Position numbers and translations under genes: made by a program. A stretch of 64,000 nt of DNA from Paracandidimonas soli. GTDB lineage: Bacteria; Pseudomonadota; Gammaproteobacteria; Burkholderiales; Burkholderiaceae_B. The first letter of the stretch is position 1, and every line of letters begins with the position of its first letter. Of this stretch, positions 8,438 through 19,525 are shown in pieces. A model generated the notes under the pieces. It did not search any database and was not told the DNA's origin. It saw nothing but the letters and a program-made list of their open reading frames with translations. The DNA is taken from contig NZ_SMBX01000005.1 in the NCBI RefSeq assembly GCF_004342005.1, positions 186,001 to 250,000 of the forward strand, read 5' to 3'.

Positions 8438-9388
8438 ATGGCACATGACAAATTCATGATTTTTACGGGCACTGCCAATACGCGTCTGGCAGTGGATGTG
8501 GCCAATCACCTCGACATGTCGCTGGGCAAGATGACCGTCGGTCGCTTCTCCGATGGCGAGGTCATGGTAGAAATCAATGAAAATGTGCGTGGCAAGGACG
8601 TCTTTGTCCTGCAGCCCACCTGTGCGCCAACCAACGACAATCTCATGGAAATCATGGTGATGGTCGATGCGCTGCGCCGCGCCTCCGCCGGCCGCATCAC
8701 CGCCGCCATTCCCTATTTCGGCTACGCCCGCCAGGATCGCCGTCCGCGTTCGGCGCGTGTGTCCATCTCAGCCAAGGTGGTGGCCAACATGCTGCAGGTC
8801 GTGGGCGTCGACCGCGTCATGACGATGGACCTGCATGCCGACCAGATCCAGGGTTTCTTCGATATTCCCGTCGACAACATCTATGCCAGCCCTGTGCTGC
8901 TGGGCGACATCTGGCGCCGCAACTACAAGGATCTGGTCGTGGTGTCGCCCGACATCGGCGGCGTCGTGCGCGCCCGCGCGCTGGCCAAGCAGCTGGAAGC
9001 CGACCTGGCCATTATCGACAAGCGTCGTCCACGCGCCAATGTGTCCGAAGTCATGAACATCATCGGCGAAATCAATGGCCGCACCTGCATCATCATGGAC
9101 GACATGGTCGATACGGCAGGCACCCTGTGCAAAGCCGCCCAGGCGCTGAAAGAGCGCGGCGCCGTGCAGGTCCTGGCCTATTGCACGCACCCGGTGCTGT
9201 CCGGCGGCGCGGTCGAGCGCATTGCGGAATCCGAGCTCGACGAACTCGTCGTCACGGATACCATCCCGCTGTCCGAAGCCGCCCGCAATTGCGGCAAGAT
9301 CCGCCAGCTGTCGTGCGCATCGCTGCTGGGCGAAACCATTCTGCGCATCTCGAACGCCGAGTCCGTCAGCTCGCTGTTCGTGGAATAA
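8438..9388 (+). CDS. prs: ribose-phosphate pyrophosphokinase
   Basis: Makes PRPP from ribose-5-phosphate and ATP for nucleotide, histidine and tryptophan synthesis. The 316-residue product has the class I signatures: [16 protein letters not shown] near the N-terminus, the ATP-site RQDRRPRS, the [11 protein letters not shown] flexible loop region, and the PRPP-binding DDMVDTAGT near residue 221. The frame is open upstream through the tRNA, but the ATG at 8438 ([11 protein letters not shown]) gives the standard length. prs is followed by rplY and pth, the conserved proteobacterial order. Confidence 0.97.
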   Translation: MAHDKFMIFTGTANTRLAVDVANHLDMSLGKMTVGRFSDGEVMVEINENVRGKDVFVLQPTCAPTNDNLMEIMVMVDALRRASAGRITAAIPYFGYARQDRRPRSARVSISAKVVANMLQVVGVDRVMTMDLHADQIQGFFDIPVDNIYASPVLLGDIWRRNYKDLVVVSPDIGGVVRARALAKQLEADLAIIDKRRPRANVSEVMNIIGEINGRTCIIMDDMVDTAGTLCKAAQALKERGAVQVLAYCTHPVLSGGAVERIAESELDELVVTDTIPLSEAARNCGKIRQLSCASLLGETILRISNAESVSSLFVE

Positions 9389-9399
9389 TCTCGCTTTCC

Positions 9400-9427
9400 C
9401 ACTGTCCGCTGGTCGCGGCGGGCAGTG
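9400..9427 (+). terminator. possible hairpin terminator after prs
   Basis: CACTG...CAGTG arms (9400-9404/9423-9427) enclose CCGC/GCGG and are followed by TTTCTC. The stem is interrupted and the T-run is short, so this may be only a weak terminator. Confidence 0.35.
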
Positions 9428-9464
9428 TTTCTCACGGCGCTTTCGGGCACCGTTCTTTGTTATC

Positions 9465-9478
9465 GGGGCGCAAGCCCC
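9465..9478 (+). promoter_or_regulatory. small GNRA-type hairpin in the rplY leader
   Basis: GGGGC-GCAA-GCCCC forms a 5-bp stem closed by a GCAA tetraloop, six bases upstream of the TTGGAG ribosome site of rplY. It could be a leader structure affecting L25 translation, or a short terminator with its weak ATGCTTTT tail. Confidence 0.3.
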
Positions 9479-9496
9479 ATGCTTTTGGAGTCATCC

Positions 9497-10111
9497 ATGA
9501 AATTCAACGCAACACCGCGTAGCGTTCAGGGTTCGAGTGCGAGCCGCCGCCTGCGCCGCGCCGGCCGCGTACCCGCCATCGTCTACGGTGGCAAGGCACA
9601 GCCGCTGAACGTCGAACTCGACCACAACGAAATCTACCATGCCCTGCGCAAGGAAGAATTCCACGCTTCCATCCTGACCATGGAACTGGAAGGCGGCAAG
9701 TCGGAAACCGTTCTGCTGCGCGCCGCGCAATGGCACCCCTACAAGCAGCAGGTCCTGCACGTCGACTTCCAGCGCGTCGACAGCAAGCAGACGCTGACGA
9801 CCAAGGTGCCCCTGCACTTCCTGAACGCTGAAGTCTCGCCCGCAGTCAAGCTGGGTGGCGCGCTCATCAGCCACGTCCAGACCGAACTGGAAATCACCTG
9901 CCTGCCCGCAGACCTGCCGCAGAACATCGAAATCGATCTCGCCGGCATCGAAGTCGGCGGCATGGTTCATGCTGCCGACCTGAAGCTGCCCAAGGGCGTC
10001 GAGCTGGCTGCTCACGTTGCCGAAACCAATCCTGTCCTGGTCATCGCCCAGGGCAAGAAGGGTGGCGCCGCTGCAGAAGCCGCCGACGGCGAAGAAGCCG
10101 CTGCCGAGTAA
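9497..10111 (+). CDS. rplY: 50S ribosomal protein L25/general stress protein Ctc
   Basis: Binds 5S rRNA in the large ribosomal subunit. The 204-residue protein is the long, two-domain Ctc form: an N-terminal L25 domain ([22 protein letters not shown]) and a C-terminal TL5-like domain ([29 protein letters not shown]), then an Ala/Glu tail. The start is the ATG at 9497 with a TTGGAG ribosome site at 9485-9490; the longer open frame upstream has no comparable signal. It is sandwiched between prs and pth as usual. Confidence 0.96.
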   Translation: MKFNATPRSVQGSSASRRLRRAGRVPAIVYGGKAQPLNVELDHNEIYHALRKEEFHASILTMELEGGKSETVLLRAAQWHPYKQQVLHVDFQRVDSKQTLTTKVPLHFLNAEVSPAVKLGGALISHVQTELEITCLPADLPQNIEIDLAGIEVGGMVHAADLKLPKGVELAAHVAETNPVLVIAQGKKGGAAAEAADGEEAAAE

Positions 10112-10126
10112 TCGGGGGCGCCAGGC

Positions 10127-10729
10127 GTGTCGGGCAAACCGCCCATACGCCTGATCATCGGCCTTGGAAATCCTGGCCCGCAATACGAAGCCACGCGGCA
10201 TAACGCGGGTTTCTGGCTGGCGGATCACCTGGCCGACGATCTGGGCGCGGCCTTTTCACTTGAAAAGGCCTTTTTTTCCTGGGTCGCCAAGGCGCGGCTT
10301 GCGGGCGAATCCGTGGTGCTTGCCAAGCCCACCACCTTCATGAACCGCTCCGGACAGGCGGCTGGCGCTCTGATGCGCTTCTACAAGCTGACGCCGGAAC
10401 AGGTGCTCGTCATTCATGATGAACTCGATCTTCTGCCGGGGCAGGTCAAGCTCAAGCAGGGGGGAGGCCATGCAGGCCACAACGGCCTGCGCGACATACA
10501 GTCGGCGTTTTCCAGTCCGAATTTCTGGCGGCTGCGCATCGGCATCGGCCATCCGCGCACGCTGGGGCTGGCGCAGGACGTGGCCGCTTTCGTTCTCAAT
10601 GCGCCGCGCCGCGAAGAACTCAACGAAATCGAAGCCGTCATCGACCGGTGCCGGGCCGTCGCGCCCGCGTTGCTGAAGGGCGAGTACGACCAGGCCGTGG
10701 CGCAATTGCACGAGGGCAACCGTGGCTGA
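10127..10729 (+). CDS. pth: peptidyl-tRNA hydrolase
   Basis: Releases peptides from tRNAs that drop off the ribosome. The 200-residue product carries [20 protein letters not shown] with the catalytic His and conserved Asn, PTTFMNRSG, and [26 protein letters not shown] with the catalytic Asp. Translation starts at GTG 10127, 15 bases after the rplY stop. The last bases overlap the GTG start of the CPBP protease gene. Confidence 0.97.
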   Translation: MSGKPPIRLIIGLGNPGPQYEATRHNAGFWLADHLADDLGAAFSLEKAFFSWVAKARLAGESVVLAKPTTFMNRSGQAAGALMRFYKLTPEQVLVIHDELDLLPGQVKLKQGGGHAGHNGLRDIQSAFSSPNFWRLRIGIGHPRTLGLAQDVAAFVLNAPRREELNEIEAVIDRCRAVAPALLKGEYDQAVAQLHEGNRG

Positions 10730-11477
10730 TGCGGGCGGCCGCAATACAGCGCTCCGCTTTCGCACGGAACTGCAGGACTTCCTGCGCTTCCTCAGGCATC
10801 CTCGATTCGGCCCCCGCCTGCCCGATGGGCGATCCGGCAACGGCATCGCCGCCGATTGGCGGCCCGGCGCAGGTCCGTTGAGATTGCTGCAATGGGCGGC
10901 GTTGCTCTGGCTGGTGAACATCGTCTTCCTGGGCCCGCTTGCCGTCATGGCGGCGGAGGCGGGCGGGGCGCAGCACCGGCTGGACATCGACCGCATTCCC
11001 TGGCTGCAGGCCCTGCTGTGGGCGCCGCTGGTGGAAGAGTTGCTGTTTCGCTATGGCTTGCGGCGTCCGGGCCACGCGCTGTTGGTAGTGCCGGTCATCG
11101 CCTATGTACTGTTCACGGGGCCGCAGGCGGCGACGATCCTGCTGGTGGGCATTGTCCTGCTTCTGCTTTGGCGGGAGCATGCCTCGGCGCGGCGCAGGCC
11201 GCTGTCCTGGCATGCGCGCCTGCAATACCGCGAATGGTTTCCGCACCTGTTCTATCTGGCAACGCTGCTGTTCGCCGTCATTCACCTGCACAACTTCAAT
11301 CTCAACCAGACGCCCTGGTGGCTGCTGCCCCTTCTGGTGCTGCCGCAGTTCGTGACCGGGCTGGTGCTGGGCTGGCTGCGCGTCAGGCGCGGCATCGCCG
11401 ACGCGATTATCCTGCATGCCATGTTCAACGGCGGGCCGCTGCTGCTGATCTGGATGGTCCTCAAGGCCCTGGACTAG
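10722..11477 (+). CDS. CPBP-family intramembrane metalloprotease (CAAX/Abi-type)
   Basis: A multi-spanning membrane protein of 251 residues with the three family motifs: [10 protein letters not shown] (EExxxR) near residue 105, [10 protein letters not shown] (FxxxH) near 185, and HAMFN (HxxxN) near 230. These form the glutamate-type intramembrane protease site. A hydrophilic N-terminal stretch of about 50 residues precedes the first membrane span. The start is GTG at 10722, overlapping pth by eight bases. Substrates are unknown for bacterial members; maturation or immunity roles are known in some relatives. Confidence 0.85.
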   Translation: MADAGGRNTALRFRTELQDFLRFLRHPRFGPRLPDGRSGNGIAADWRPGAGPLRLLQWAALLWLVNIVFLGPLAVMAAEAGGAQHRLDIDRIPWLQALLWAPLVEELLFRYGLRRPGHALLVVPVIAYVLFTGPQAATILLVGIVLLLLWREHASARRRPLSWHARLQYREWFPHLFYLATLLFAVIHLHNFNLNQTPWWLLPLLVLPQFVTGLVLGWLRVRRGIADAIILHAMFNGGPLLLIWMVLKALD

Positions 11478-11608
11478 GGGGCTGAAATCCTTGCTCGGGT
11501 CGGAGCGCTGCGTCGGCTCTGAATGGTTCTTGCTATGATGCAGGCGTGCGCAGGCCGGAATGCGAAACATGCGGTGGCCTGCCGCAGCGAATTCGAGCCA
11601 GGAGCAAC

Positions 11609-12583
11609 ATGCAGGAACGCAATTCCAGTGGTTTTCGTGCAGTGAGCAGGTTGAGCCGGCAATGGCTGGCGTTCGGCGCCGGCGTGCTGCTGGTGTCCGC
11701 CTGCCTGCCCTTCACGGTGGTTGAGGCGTCGACGGGCGTCAACTGGCAGCCTCCGACAACCGCCAGCCCGTACGCCGTGCCGCGCAGCGAGCAGCGCCAG
11801 CTCGCATCGGCGCGGGGCGATACCTACCAGATCATGATTTCGTGGCCGGACGGCGATGCGCCGCCCGGCGGCTTTCCCGTCATTTATGTACTGGACGGCA
11901 ATGCGGTATTCGGCACGCTGACGGAAACCGCGCGGCGGTTGACGCGGCCCTATGGCCCCGACTACAAAGGACTGCCCGCCCCTGTCGTCGTGGCCATCGG
12001 CTATCCGGGGGTGACGGGCATCGATCGCGAGCGGCGCACATTCGACTACACTCCGCCGGCGGAACAGTTTGCGGATGCGGGAGGCATGCGCCTCGGCTCG
12101 CGGCAGGGCGGGGCGGATCTGTTCCTCGATTTCATCGAGCAAACGCTCAAGCCCGCCATCGAGGCGGATTTTCCGATCGATCGCTCTCACCAGATCCTGA
12201 TGGGGCATTCTTTTGGAGGACTGTTCGTCCTGCATGTGCTGTTCACGCGGCCGCAGGCTTTCCAGTCTTACGTCGCCGTCAGCCCTTCCATCTGGTGGAA
12301 TGATCGCCATCTGCTGAAAGAGGCGGAACGGTTCGCCGAGCGGCAGAAGCATGCGCCGGCCCGGCCCAGGGTGCAGATCAGCCTGGGAGAGAGGGAACAG
12401 GGCGGCCGGTCCCTGGCGCCGGATGGCCGGCAGTCCGCGGCGGAATTTCTTGCGAATCGCCTGCGCGGGCTTGAGCACGGGGCTTTGGATGTGTCTTTTC
12501 GCGTCCATGCCGGCGAGACGCACGGCTCCGTCGTGCCGGTGGCGCTGGCGCGCGCCTTGCCGGAAGCATTGCGCAAGCCATAG
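11609..12583 (+). CDS. exported alpha/beta-hydrolase of the IroE/BesA esterase type
   Basis: A 324-residue predicted secreted esterase. The start at 11609 is chosen for its CAGGAG ribosome site at 11598-11603; the frame extends 21 codons upstream without one. The N-terminal hydrophobic segment ends in VSAC (possible lipobox) or VVEA-S (possible signal peptidase I site). The catalytic Ser sits in GHSFGG, with PVIYVLDGNAVFG and SPSIWWND typical of trilactone siderophore hydrolases such as IroE, and the His in GETHGS near the end. No siderophore genes adjoin it, so the substrate is open; short-chain or peptide esters are alternatives. Confidence 0.8.
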   Translation: MQERNSSGFRAVSRLSRQWLAFGAGVLLVSACLPFTVVEASTGVNWQPPTTASPYAVPRSEQRQLASARGDTYQIMISWPDGDAPPGGFPVIYVLDGNAVFGTLTETARRLTRPYGPDYKGLPAPVVVAIGYPGVTGIDRERRTFDYTPPAEQFADAGGMRLGSRQGGADLFLDFIEQTLKPAIEADFPIDRSHQILMGHSFGGLFVLHVLFTRPQAFQSYVAVSPSIWWNDRHLLKEAERFAERQKHAPARPRVQISLGEREQGGRSLAPDGRQSAAEFLANRLRGLEHGALDVSFRVHAGETHGSVVPVALARALPEALRKP

Positions 12584-12669
12584 GATAGGCCGCGGCGCTT
12601 CCCGTATGCCGCCGAGGAGGATGTTTCGATTTGCCCGGCCCAGGCCGGAATCTTTCAGGAGGATCATGC

Positions 12670-13398
12670 ATGAATCGTTTGGCGATGTTGGGACTGGCCG
12701 CCGCATGTTCGGTTGGGGCGGCCCAGGCGGGCCAGGAGCCTGCGGAATATCTGGAAGTCGGCCCCGAGCTGCGCGATTGCGTCGGCGTCGGGCCGCAGAA
12801 ATGCATGCAGGTGCGTCCCTTTGGCTCGCAGGAATGGCAGCATTTCTACGGCGCCATCGAGGGCTTTACGCATGAAGAAGGACGCACCTATCTGCTGCGG
12901 GTGAAAACCGAGAAGATCGACAATCCCCCGGCGGACGCGCCTTCGATACGCTGGATTCTCGAACGCGTCGTGTCCGAGAAGGAAAGCGTCGCGCGCATGC
13001 TGGAGCCGTTTCCCGCGCCGGAGCCCGGCCATGTGCGCTGGGCCATCGATCTGCCGGCCCTTCCCGACGAGGACGATCATAAAATCGAACTGCTTCCGGG
13101 CAAATGGATGATGGTGGATTGCAACCGCCACTGGGCGGGCGCCGTCATCGAGCAGCGCTCGCTGCAGGGCTGGGGCTACAGCTACTATGTCATGCAGGAT
13201 GTGGGGCAGGTGGCGTCCACCATGATGGCATGCCCGGGGCAGGAAAAGACGAATCGCTTCATCCCCGTGGGCTCCATGCCCGAACTGCAGCGTTACAACA
13301 GCCGCCTGCCGATCGTCTTCTACGCGCCGGAAGAGGTGGAGCTGCAGTACCGCGTCTGGAGGGCGGCCGGCGACGCGAAGCCGGCGGAGAAGCAGTGA
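12670..13398 (+). CDS. exported DUF4377-like protein
   Basis: A 242-residue protein with a signal peptide (AAACSVGAAQA-G). After it come paired cysteines and the DUF4377-type pattern DCVGVGPQKCMQVRP, W-x-x-FY, GFTHEEGRTYLLRV and NPPADAPSIRWILERVVS. A second half (VRWAIDLPALPDEDDHKIELLPGKW) is not one I recognise. Function is unknown; family members are small envelope proteins. The ATG at 12670 has an AGGAGG site at 12658-12663. The stop codon TGA at 13396 is the first triplet of the 127-bp dispersed element. Confidence 0.75.
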   Translation: MNRLAMLGLAAACSVGAAQAGQEPAEYLEVGPELRDCVGVGPQKCMQVRPFGSQEWQHFYGAIEGFTHEEGRTYLLRVKTEKIDNPPADAPSIRWILERVVSEKESVARMLEPFPAPEPGHVRWAIDLPALPDEDDHKIELLPGKWMMVDCNRHWAGAVIEQRSLQGWGYSYYVMQDVGQVASTMMACPGQEKTNRFIPVGSMPELQRYNSRLPIVFYAPEEVELQYRVWRAAGDAKPAEKQ

Positions 13399-13522
13399 CC
13401 ACGCGCCCAAGCGCAAGCCTCGGACGTCAGTCCGAGGTCAAGCGCGGCAGTTTTCATACGGCGCCGCAGGCGCCCTCGTATAGTGGCGAGGAAGCTCCCG
13501 ACTTCAGGCGGGAGTGACTCAC
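13396..13522 (+). repeat. 127-bp dispersed structured element, copy A
   Basis: It begins at the TGA stop of the DUF4377 gene (TGACCACGCGCCCAAGCGC) and ends in GGGAGTGACTCAC. It is predicted to form three hairpins: CCTCGGAC-GTCA-GTCCGAGG, GGCGCC-GCA-GGCGCC, and CTCCCG-loop-CGGGAG. Copies C (43134) and D (57269) have the same length and layout. In copy D the first stem reads CCTCGTCG-TTCA-CGACGAGG, so three base pairs change together. The subterminal right hairpin and lack of terminal inverted repeats resemble IS200/IS605-type ends or PATEs. No protein is encoded. Confidence 0.9.
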
Positions 13523-13654
13523 GGCGGGAGCCGGCCATGGAGCGGAGGCTGCGCCGGACGCATGGGGCAGGCGGGCCTTGTGTCTGGATTACAATGCCGC
13601 ATCCCCCTCACCCGGAACCGTGAATTGCTGAACCCTGTACGATTCATCCTGCGG

Positions 13655-14437
13655 ATGATGGCAATCATCCTCTGGATTCCCGCTGGCCTGATCGGCGTAT
13701 GCCTGTTTCCTCTCCTGCCGCTGAAATGGCGCCTGTGGATGAACCATCATTGGTCCCGATGCCTGATGTGGTTCTGCGGCGTGCGCATCGTGGTCCAGGG
13801 AAGCCCCGTCATGCGGGATCCCGTGTTCTGGGTGGCGAACCATGTGTCGTGGGTCGATATCTTCGTGCTCAACAGTGTGCGCACGACGTCCTTCGTGGCC
13901 AAGAGCGATATCCGCAGCTGGCCGGTCATCGGGTGGCTGGTGGCCGGAGCGGGCACCGTGTTCATCGCCCGCGGGCAGCGTCACGCCATACGGGCGGTGG
14001 GCGAGCAGATGAAGCAGCGCTTCGCGCGCGGCGAGGTCGTGGGCCTGTTTCCGGAAGGGACCACCTCGCCTGGCTTCGATGTATCGTACTTCCATACCAG
14101 CCTGTTTGAACCGGCCATCCGCGCGGGCGTGGACATCCAGCCGGTCGCCCTGCGTTTCTACCATCGCGGAACGCGCAGCGACCGCATTGCGTTCGTGGGC
14201 GAGCAGACCCTCGCGCACAACGTCTGGTGCCTGCTGAGCGCCGGCGAGTCCGTGGTCGAGGCGGAGTTCCTGCCGCTGCTCGACGCGTCGCAGTGCCAGG
14301 CGCTGGGGCGCGCGCAAGTGGCGGAGCGCATGCACGCCGCTGTCCGCGCCGCGGTCAGGAAAGGGCTGGAAGACGATACCGCGCATGCTGAAGACGCCGC
14401 GGGCCGCCCGGAGCACAAGCAGGGCCTGGTGAAGTAA
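13655..14437 (+). CDS. 1-acyl-sn-glycerol-3-phosphate acyltransferase-like protein
   Basis: A membrane-bound acyltransferase of the PlsC family, acting in phospholipid or lipid-A-type acyl transfer. It has an N-terminal membrane span (IILWIPAGLIGVCLFPLLPL), the catalytic NHVSWVD motif (N-H-x4-D), the substrate-site FPEGTTS, and a later PVALRFY. The start is uncertain: ATG 13655 or 13658 are candidates, and TTG 13625 would add ten residues (LLNPVRFILR). The open frame continues back into the end of repeat copy A, which is not credible coding. A conserved Asn (NHVSW) replaces nothing essential. Confidence 0.85.
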   Translation: MMAIILWIPAGLIGVCLFPLLPLKWRLWMNHHWSRCLMWFCGVRIVVQGSPVMRDPVFWVANHVSWVDIFVLNSVRTTSFVAKSDIRSWPVIGWLVAGAGTVFIARGQRHAIRAVGEQMKQRFARGEVVGLFPEGTTSPGFDVSYFHTSLFEPAIRAGVDIQPVALRFYHRGTRSDRIAFVGEQTLAHNVWCLLSAGESVVEAEFLPLLDASQCQALGRAQVAERMHAAVRAAVRKGLEDDTAHAEDAAGRPEHKQGLVK

Positions 14438-14478
14438 ACTCTCGAATTATCGATGCATTCCTCCTGGATGACCGCAAT

Positions 14479-14675
14479 ATGGCCAAGAATTACGAATCTG
14501 AAGTCACGCAATTCCTCAAGCAGCTCAAGGAAAAGGATCCCGCTCTTGAGAGCCGCCAGCTGGCAGGCCGCGCCCGCCTGTGGGACAAGGCTCTGGATTC
14601 CGAACTGCAGGAAGGCTATCGCGCCGCCAAAGTGCCGCAGCAGCCTTACGTGTACTACCAGAACACGCAGGCCTG

Positions 14676-14676
<1 letters not shown>
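14479..14676 (+). CDS. DUF3460 family small protein
   Basis: A 65-residue basic/acidic helical protein (MAKNYESEVTQFLKQLKEKD, later RARLWDK and QPYVYYQ) that matches the short DUF3460 family found in Burkholderiales next to scpA. Function is unknown. Its stop overlaps the scpA start as TGATG, so translation is probably coupled and a link to chromosome segregation is conceivable. Confidence 0.8.
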
Positions 14677-16432
<1,756 letters not shown>

Positions 16433-16612
16433 GCGGTTTCGGGGCTGCGGCGGGGCGGTATCTCGCGGTATCTGCAGGCGCCGTTGGCGTGGTCGCCGAT
16501 TCACCGACACGAGCACAGGATGTTTGTGTCCGTGATCATTCCGGCCTCCCTTTTCTGACAGTAGGCAGGCGCGCGGCGTATCGCTAGCATGGTGTTTTCG
16601 CTGGAGGATGCC

Positions 16613-16909
16613 ATGCCCGAAACGGAAGAAACGGATATCCATTGCGATGCGCGCATGGCGCATCTGACACGCAGGGAACAGGAAGTCATGGCCTACCTGC
16701 TACGCGGTGCCGCGAACAAGGTCATCGCGGCCGAGCTGGGAATCTCACAACGCACGGTGGAGAGTCACCGCGCGCGGCTTTTCCGCAAAATGCGGGTGCG
16801 CAATATCGTGGGACTGGTCAGCATGATGTATGCGCCGGGCGGCCTGCGCCATTGCGTGGCGGAAGCGTCGGCCGATGCCTATCGCAAGAAGCGTTCGCGC
16901 AGCACGTAA
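16613..16909 (+). CDS. solo LuxR-type (FixJ/NarL-like) HTH regulator
   Basis: A 98-residue protein consisting almost only of a LuxR-type DNA-binding domain: LTRREQEVMAYLLRGAANKVIAAELG, ISQRTVESHRARLFRKM. There is no receiver or autoinducer domain, so activity is not controlled by phosphorylation in the usual way. The ATG at 16613 is preferred because GGAGG at 16603-16607 precedes it; an ATG 24 bases upstream is in frame. The targets are unknown. The next gene is a convergent lipoprotein gene. Confidence 0.8.
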   Translation: MPETEETDIHCDARMAHLTRREQEVMAYLLRGAANKVIAAELGISQRTVESHRARLFRKMRVRNIVGLVSMMYAPGGLRHCVAEASADAYRKKRSRST

Positions 16910-17016
16910 CGCATTCCCCGGGTGCGCAGGCGGGCAGGACGGTTTCCATCACCCTGCACGTGCGCCGGCCTTCGATCGAGGCTGCCGGAGAGATTCCGGG
17001 CAGCCTGCCTCTTGGT

Positions 17017-17703
17017 TCAGTTGGGCGAACACGCGGGCAGCGGCTTGCCCTTCAGTTCATCCACGGGATCGATTTCCGCCTGGCGCGTCAGGCGGTATTC
17101 CAGCGTGGGCTGCGTGCCATGGATCTGGTTGACGCGCATCACGTTGTCGTTGATGAAGCCCAGGTTGGCCAGGACTACGTCCTTTTCCTGCAGCAGGATG
17201 ATGCGGGGCGGCTCGTGGCTGACGACACTCCAGCAGCCCTGCGCAGTGGTGGACTGCTGCTGTCCGCTGCCGCCCAGCGGCGTGATGCGCGCCCGCCAGT
17301 GTCCGCCCGGAGACATCGTCAGGCTGATGCGCGAAGCGGCGCAGTTGGCGTTCTGGCAGGGGATCGTGCCCAGGAAGGTTCTCGGTTCGGCCAGGGCGCG
17401 CAGGGTGGTTTCACGCTGCGGCTCGTTCGCTGCCTGCGCCTGCGCTTCCTGTTCGGCCCGCTGCTGTTGCACGCCTTCGCCGAAGCCCAGGCTCAGTTGC
17501 GACGGTGCGCGGGCGCTGGCAGTGCCTCGCGCCTGCCGTTGCGCGTCTTCCAGCGTGGGATTGATATGAGAGGACGATGCCTGCCTGGAGACGCCCTCGT
17601 TCGCGCAGCCCGCCAGCGCCAGCAGCGAAGCGGTGACGGCTGCCAGGGCGGAGCGTTGGAAACGGGAGGGAAAGGAGGCTGTCGGGCGCATGGCGTGATC
17701 CAT
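17017..17703 (-). CDS. lipoprotein, NlpE-like C-terminal part, function unknown
   Basis: A 228-residue predicted lipoprotein with lipobox LAGC at about residue 33, a Gln-rich linker, and a beta-rich domain with PCQNANC and a later GCWSVV. The layout faintly recalls NlpE-type envelope-stress lipoproteins, but I cannot assign it. It shares with the lipoprotein at 45512 the pattern of a GCW motif followed by a stretch of about 60 residues to the C-terminus. The start is ATG 17703 or 17691. It lies downstream of the sugar-acid operon on the same strand, 69 bases after it, but looks native to the backbone. Confidence 0.65.
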   Translation of the reverse strand: MDHAMRPTASFPSRFQRSALAAVTASLLALAGCANEGVSRQASSSHINPTLEDAQRQARGTASARAPSQLSLGFGEGVQQQRAEQEAQAQAANEPQRETTLRALAEPRTFLGTIPCQNANCAASRISLTMSPGGHWRARITPLGGSGQQQSTTAQGCWSVVSHEPPRIILLQEKDVVLANLGFINDNVMRVNQIHGTQPTLEYRLTRQAEIDPVDELKGKPLPACSPN

Positions 17704-17772
17704 TGTCGGTGTTTTTTGATGCCTTTGATTTTACGCATTTGCGCCACGGTTTGCTTAGGAGCGGGGGGAGGC

Positions 17773-19494
17773 TCAACACGAGTGCCTGTTGCCCATCCTG
17801 GAAGGTCTCAAGAAATCGAAATCACATCCTTCATCAGCCTGTAGCGTGCTTTGCAGGAATAGCCGGTTATAGCCGCGATCGGGCAATTCGGCTGGTGGCG
17901 CGAGTTCGGCGCGGCGAAGCTCCAGCTGGGCTTCATCGACCAGTAGATCCAGCCTGCGGTTTTTGACCGACAGCGATATTTGATCGCCGTTGCGCACCAG
18001 AGCCAACGGTCCTCCTACGGCAGCCTCTGGCGAGACGTGCAGCACGACGGTCCCGAAAGCGGTGCCGCTCATCCGCGCGTCGGAGATCCGAACCATGTCG
18101 CGAATTCCCTGGCGGGCGAGTTTGGCCGGGATGGGTAGGTACCCTGCCTCGGGCATGCCGGCCCCGCTCTTCGGCCCTGCATTCTTCAGCACCAGGAAAT
18201 CTTCGGGATTGACGTCCAGGTCAGGGCTATCGATGCGATCTGCGAGGTCTTGCAGGGACTCGAAGACTACGGCACGCCCCGTACGCTCGAACAGCGCCGG
18301 ATTGGCGGCTGCTCGTTTCAGGATAGCGCCGTTGGGGGCCAGCGACCCGAACAGCGATATCAAGCCTCCCACAGGGTCTATGGGATCGTCGAAAGCGCGA
18401 ACGACGCTGCGGTCGACCCATGGAGACTCAGCTTCCAGCCGTTCTCCCAGGGTTTGGCCTGTGATGGTCAGGCAGTCCAGATGCAACAGATGCTTGATTT
18501 CGCGCATGACCGCGCCCAAACCTCCTGCTGCATGCAAGTCGGCCATGTAGTGCTCGCCCGTAGGCTTGAGATTGACCAGGACCGGCGTGGTATCGCTCAG
18601 CTCGTTCAGCTTCCTGAGAGAGACGTGGATGCCCAGGCGGCCTGCAATGGCCGTCAAGTGAATGATGGCATTGGTCGAGCCGCTGATCGCCAGCAGAACG
18701 CGCAAGGCGTTTTCCACAGACTTCTCTGTAATGATCTGACTGGGACGAATAGGTTGCAGGGCGAGTTCCACTGCGCGGCGGCCGCTGGCTTCGGCTGCCC
18801 GGATGCGGTCCGCATGCACCGCTGGGATTGCCGCTGTGCCTGGCAGCGACATTCCCAGCGCTTCGGCGACGGCAGCCATCGTGCTTGCCGTGCCCATCAC
18901 TGCGCACGTGCCTGCCGTGGTAGCGAGCTTGCCTTCGATGATCTTGATCTTCTGCTCACTGACTTCGCCGCCCCGATATCGCCCCCAGAAGCGCCGGCAA
19001 TCCGTACACGCACCCAGCCGCTCGCCCTCGAACGGCATGGGAAGCATTGGGCCGGGCACGAGCTGGATGGCGGGCACGTCGGCAGATGCCGCCCCCATCA
19101 GCATCCCCGGCACATTTTTGTCGCATCCGCCCAGCATGACCACGGCATCCATGGGCTGCGCTGTAATCATCTCCTCTATGTCGATGGATAGTAGATTGCG
19201 GAACTTCATGCTGGTTGGATTGAGAAAAGCCTCGCCCAGTGAAATCGTCGGAAAGTCCAGCGGCAGTCCGCCCGCGGCCAGGACGCCGCGCTTGATCGCC
19301 TCGACCAGTTCGGGGAAGTTGCGATGGCAGGGATTGAATCCGCTGGGAGCCTGGGCAATGCCGATGACAGGCTTGTCCATCATCTCCCTGGAATAGCCGG
19401 CCGCGCTTGCGAAAGTGCGCCGTAGATACAGGGAAAAATCAATATCGCCGTAATTAGTCAGGCCGCGGGCGAGGCCGTGCTTTTCGTTTGACAT
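17773..19494 (-). CDS. IlvD/Edd-family sugar-acid dehydratase
   Basis: A 573-residue iron-sulfur dehydratase. The cluster-binding cysteines lie in GFNPCHRN, GGCDKN (near residue 122) and GTCAVMGTAS, and the Lys/Asp near the second is typical of the family. Overall it is closer to the pentonate/arabinonate dehydratase branch than to branched-chain IlvD, judging from AQAPSGFNPCHRN and the operon. Such enzymes convert an aldonate to a 2-keto-3-deoxy acid. It is the last gene of the LacI-controlled operon, 31 bases after the Bug gene, with an AGGAAA ribosome site. The precise sugar acid is not deducible. Confidence 0.88.
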   Translation of the reverse strand: MSNEKHGLARGLTNYGDIDFSLYLRRTFASAAGYSREMMDKPVIGIAQAPSGFNPCHRNFPELVEAIKRGVLAAGGLPLDFPTISLGEAFLNPTSMKFRNLLSIDIEEMITAQPMDAVVMLGGCDKNVPGMLMGAASADVPAIQLVPGPMLPMPFEGERLGACTDCRRFWGRYRGGEVSEQKIKIIEGKLATTAGTCAVMGTASTMAAVAEALGMSLPGTAAIPAVHADRIRAAEASGRRAVELALQPIRPSQIITEKSVENALRVLLAISGSTNAIIHLTAIAGRLGIHVSLRKLNELSDTTPVLVNLKPTGEHYMADLHAAGGLGAVMREIKHLLHLDCLTITGQTLGERLEAESPWVDRSVVRAFDDPIDPVGGLISLFGSLAPNGAILKRAAANPALFERTGRAVVFESLQDLADRIDSPDLDVNPEDFLVLKNAGPKSGAGMPEAGYLPIPAKLARQGIRDMVRISDARMSGTAFGTVVLHVSPEAAVGGPLALVRNGDQISLSVKNRRLDLLVDEAQLELRRAELAPPAELPDRGYNRLFLQSTLQADEGCDFDFLRPSRMGNRHSC

Positions 19495-19525
19495 ACGTGT
19501 TTCCTGGTGAGTCTGCAGAGTTGTG

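Noticed and set aside
13514-13654. N-terminal extension of the acyltransferase starting inside repeat copy A
   Set aside because: It would encode the end of the repeat, has no ribosome site and no family match; internal starts fit better.
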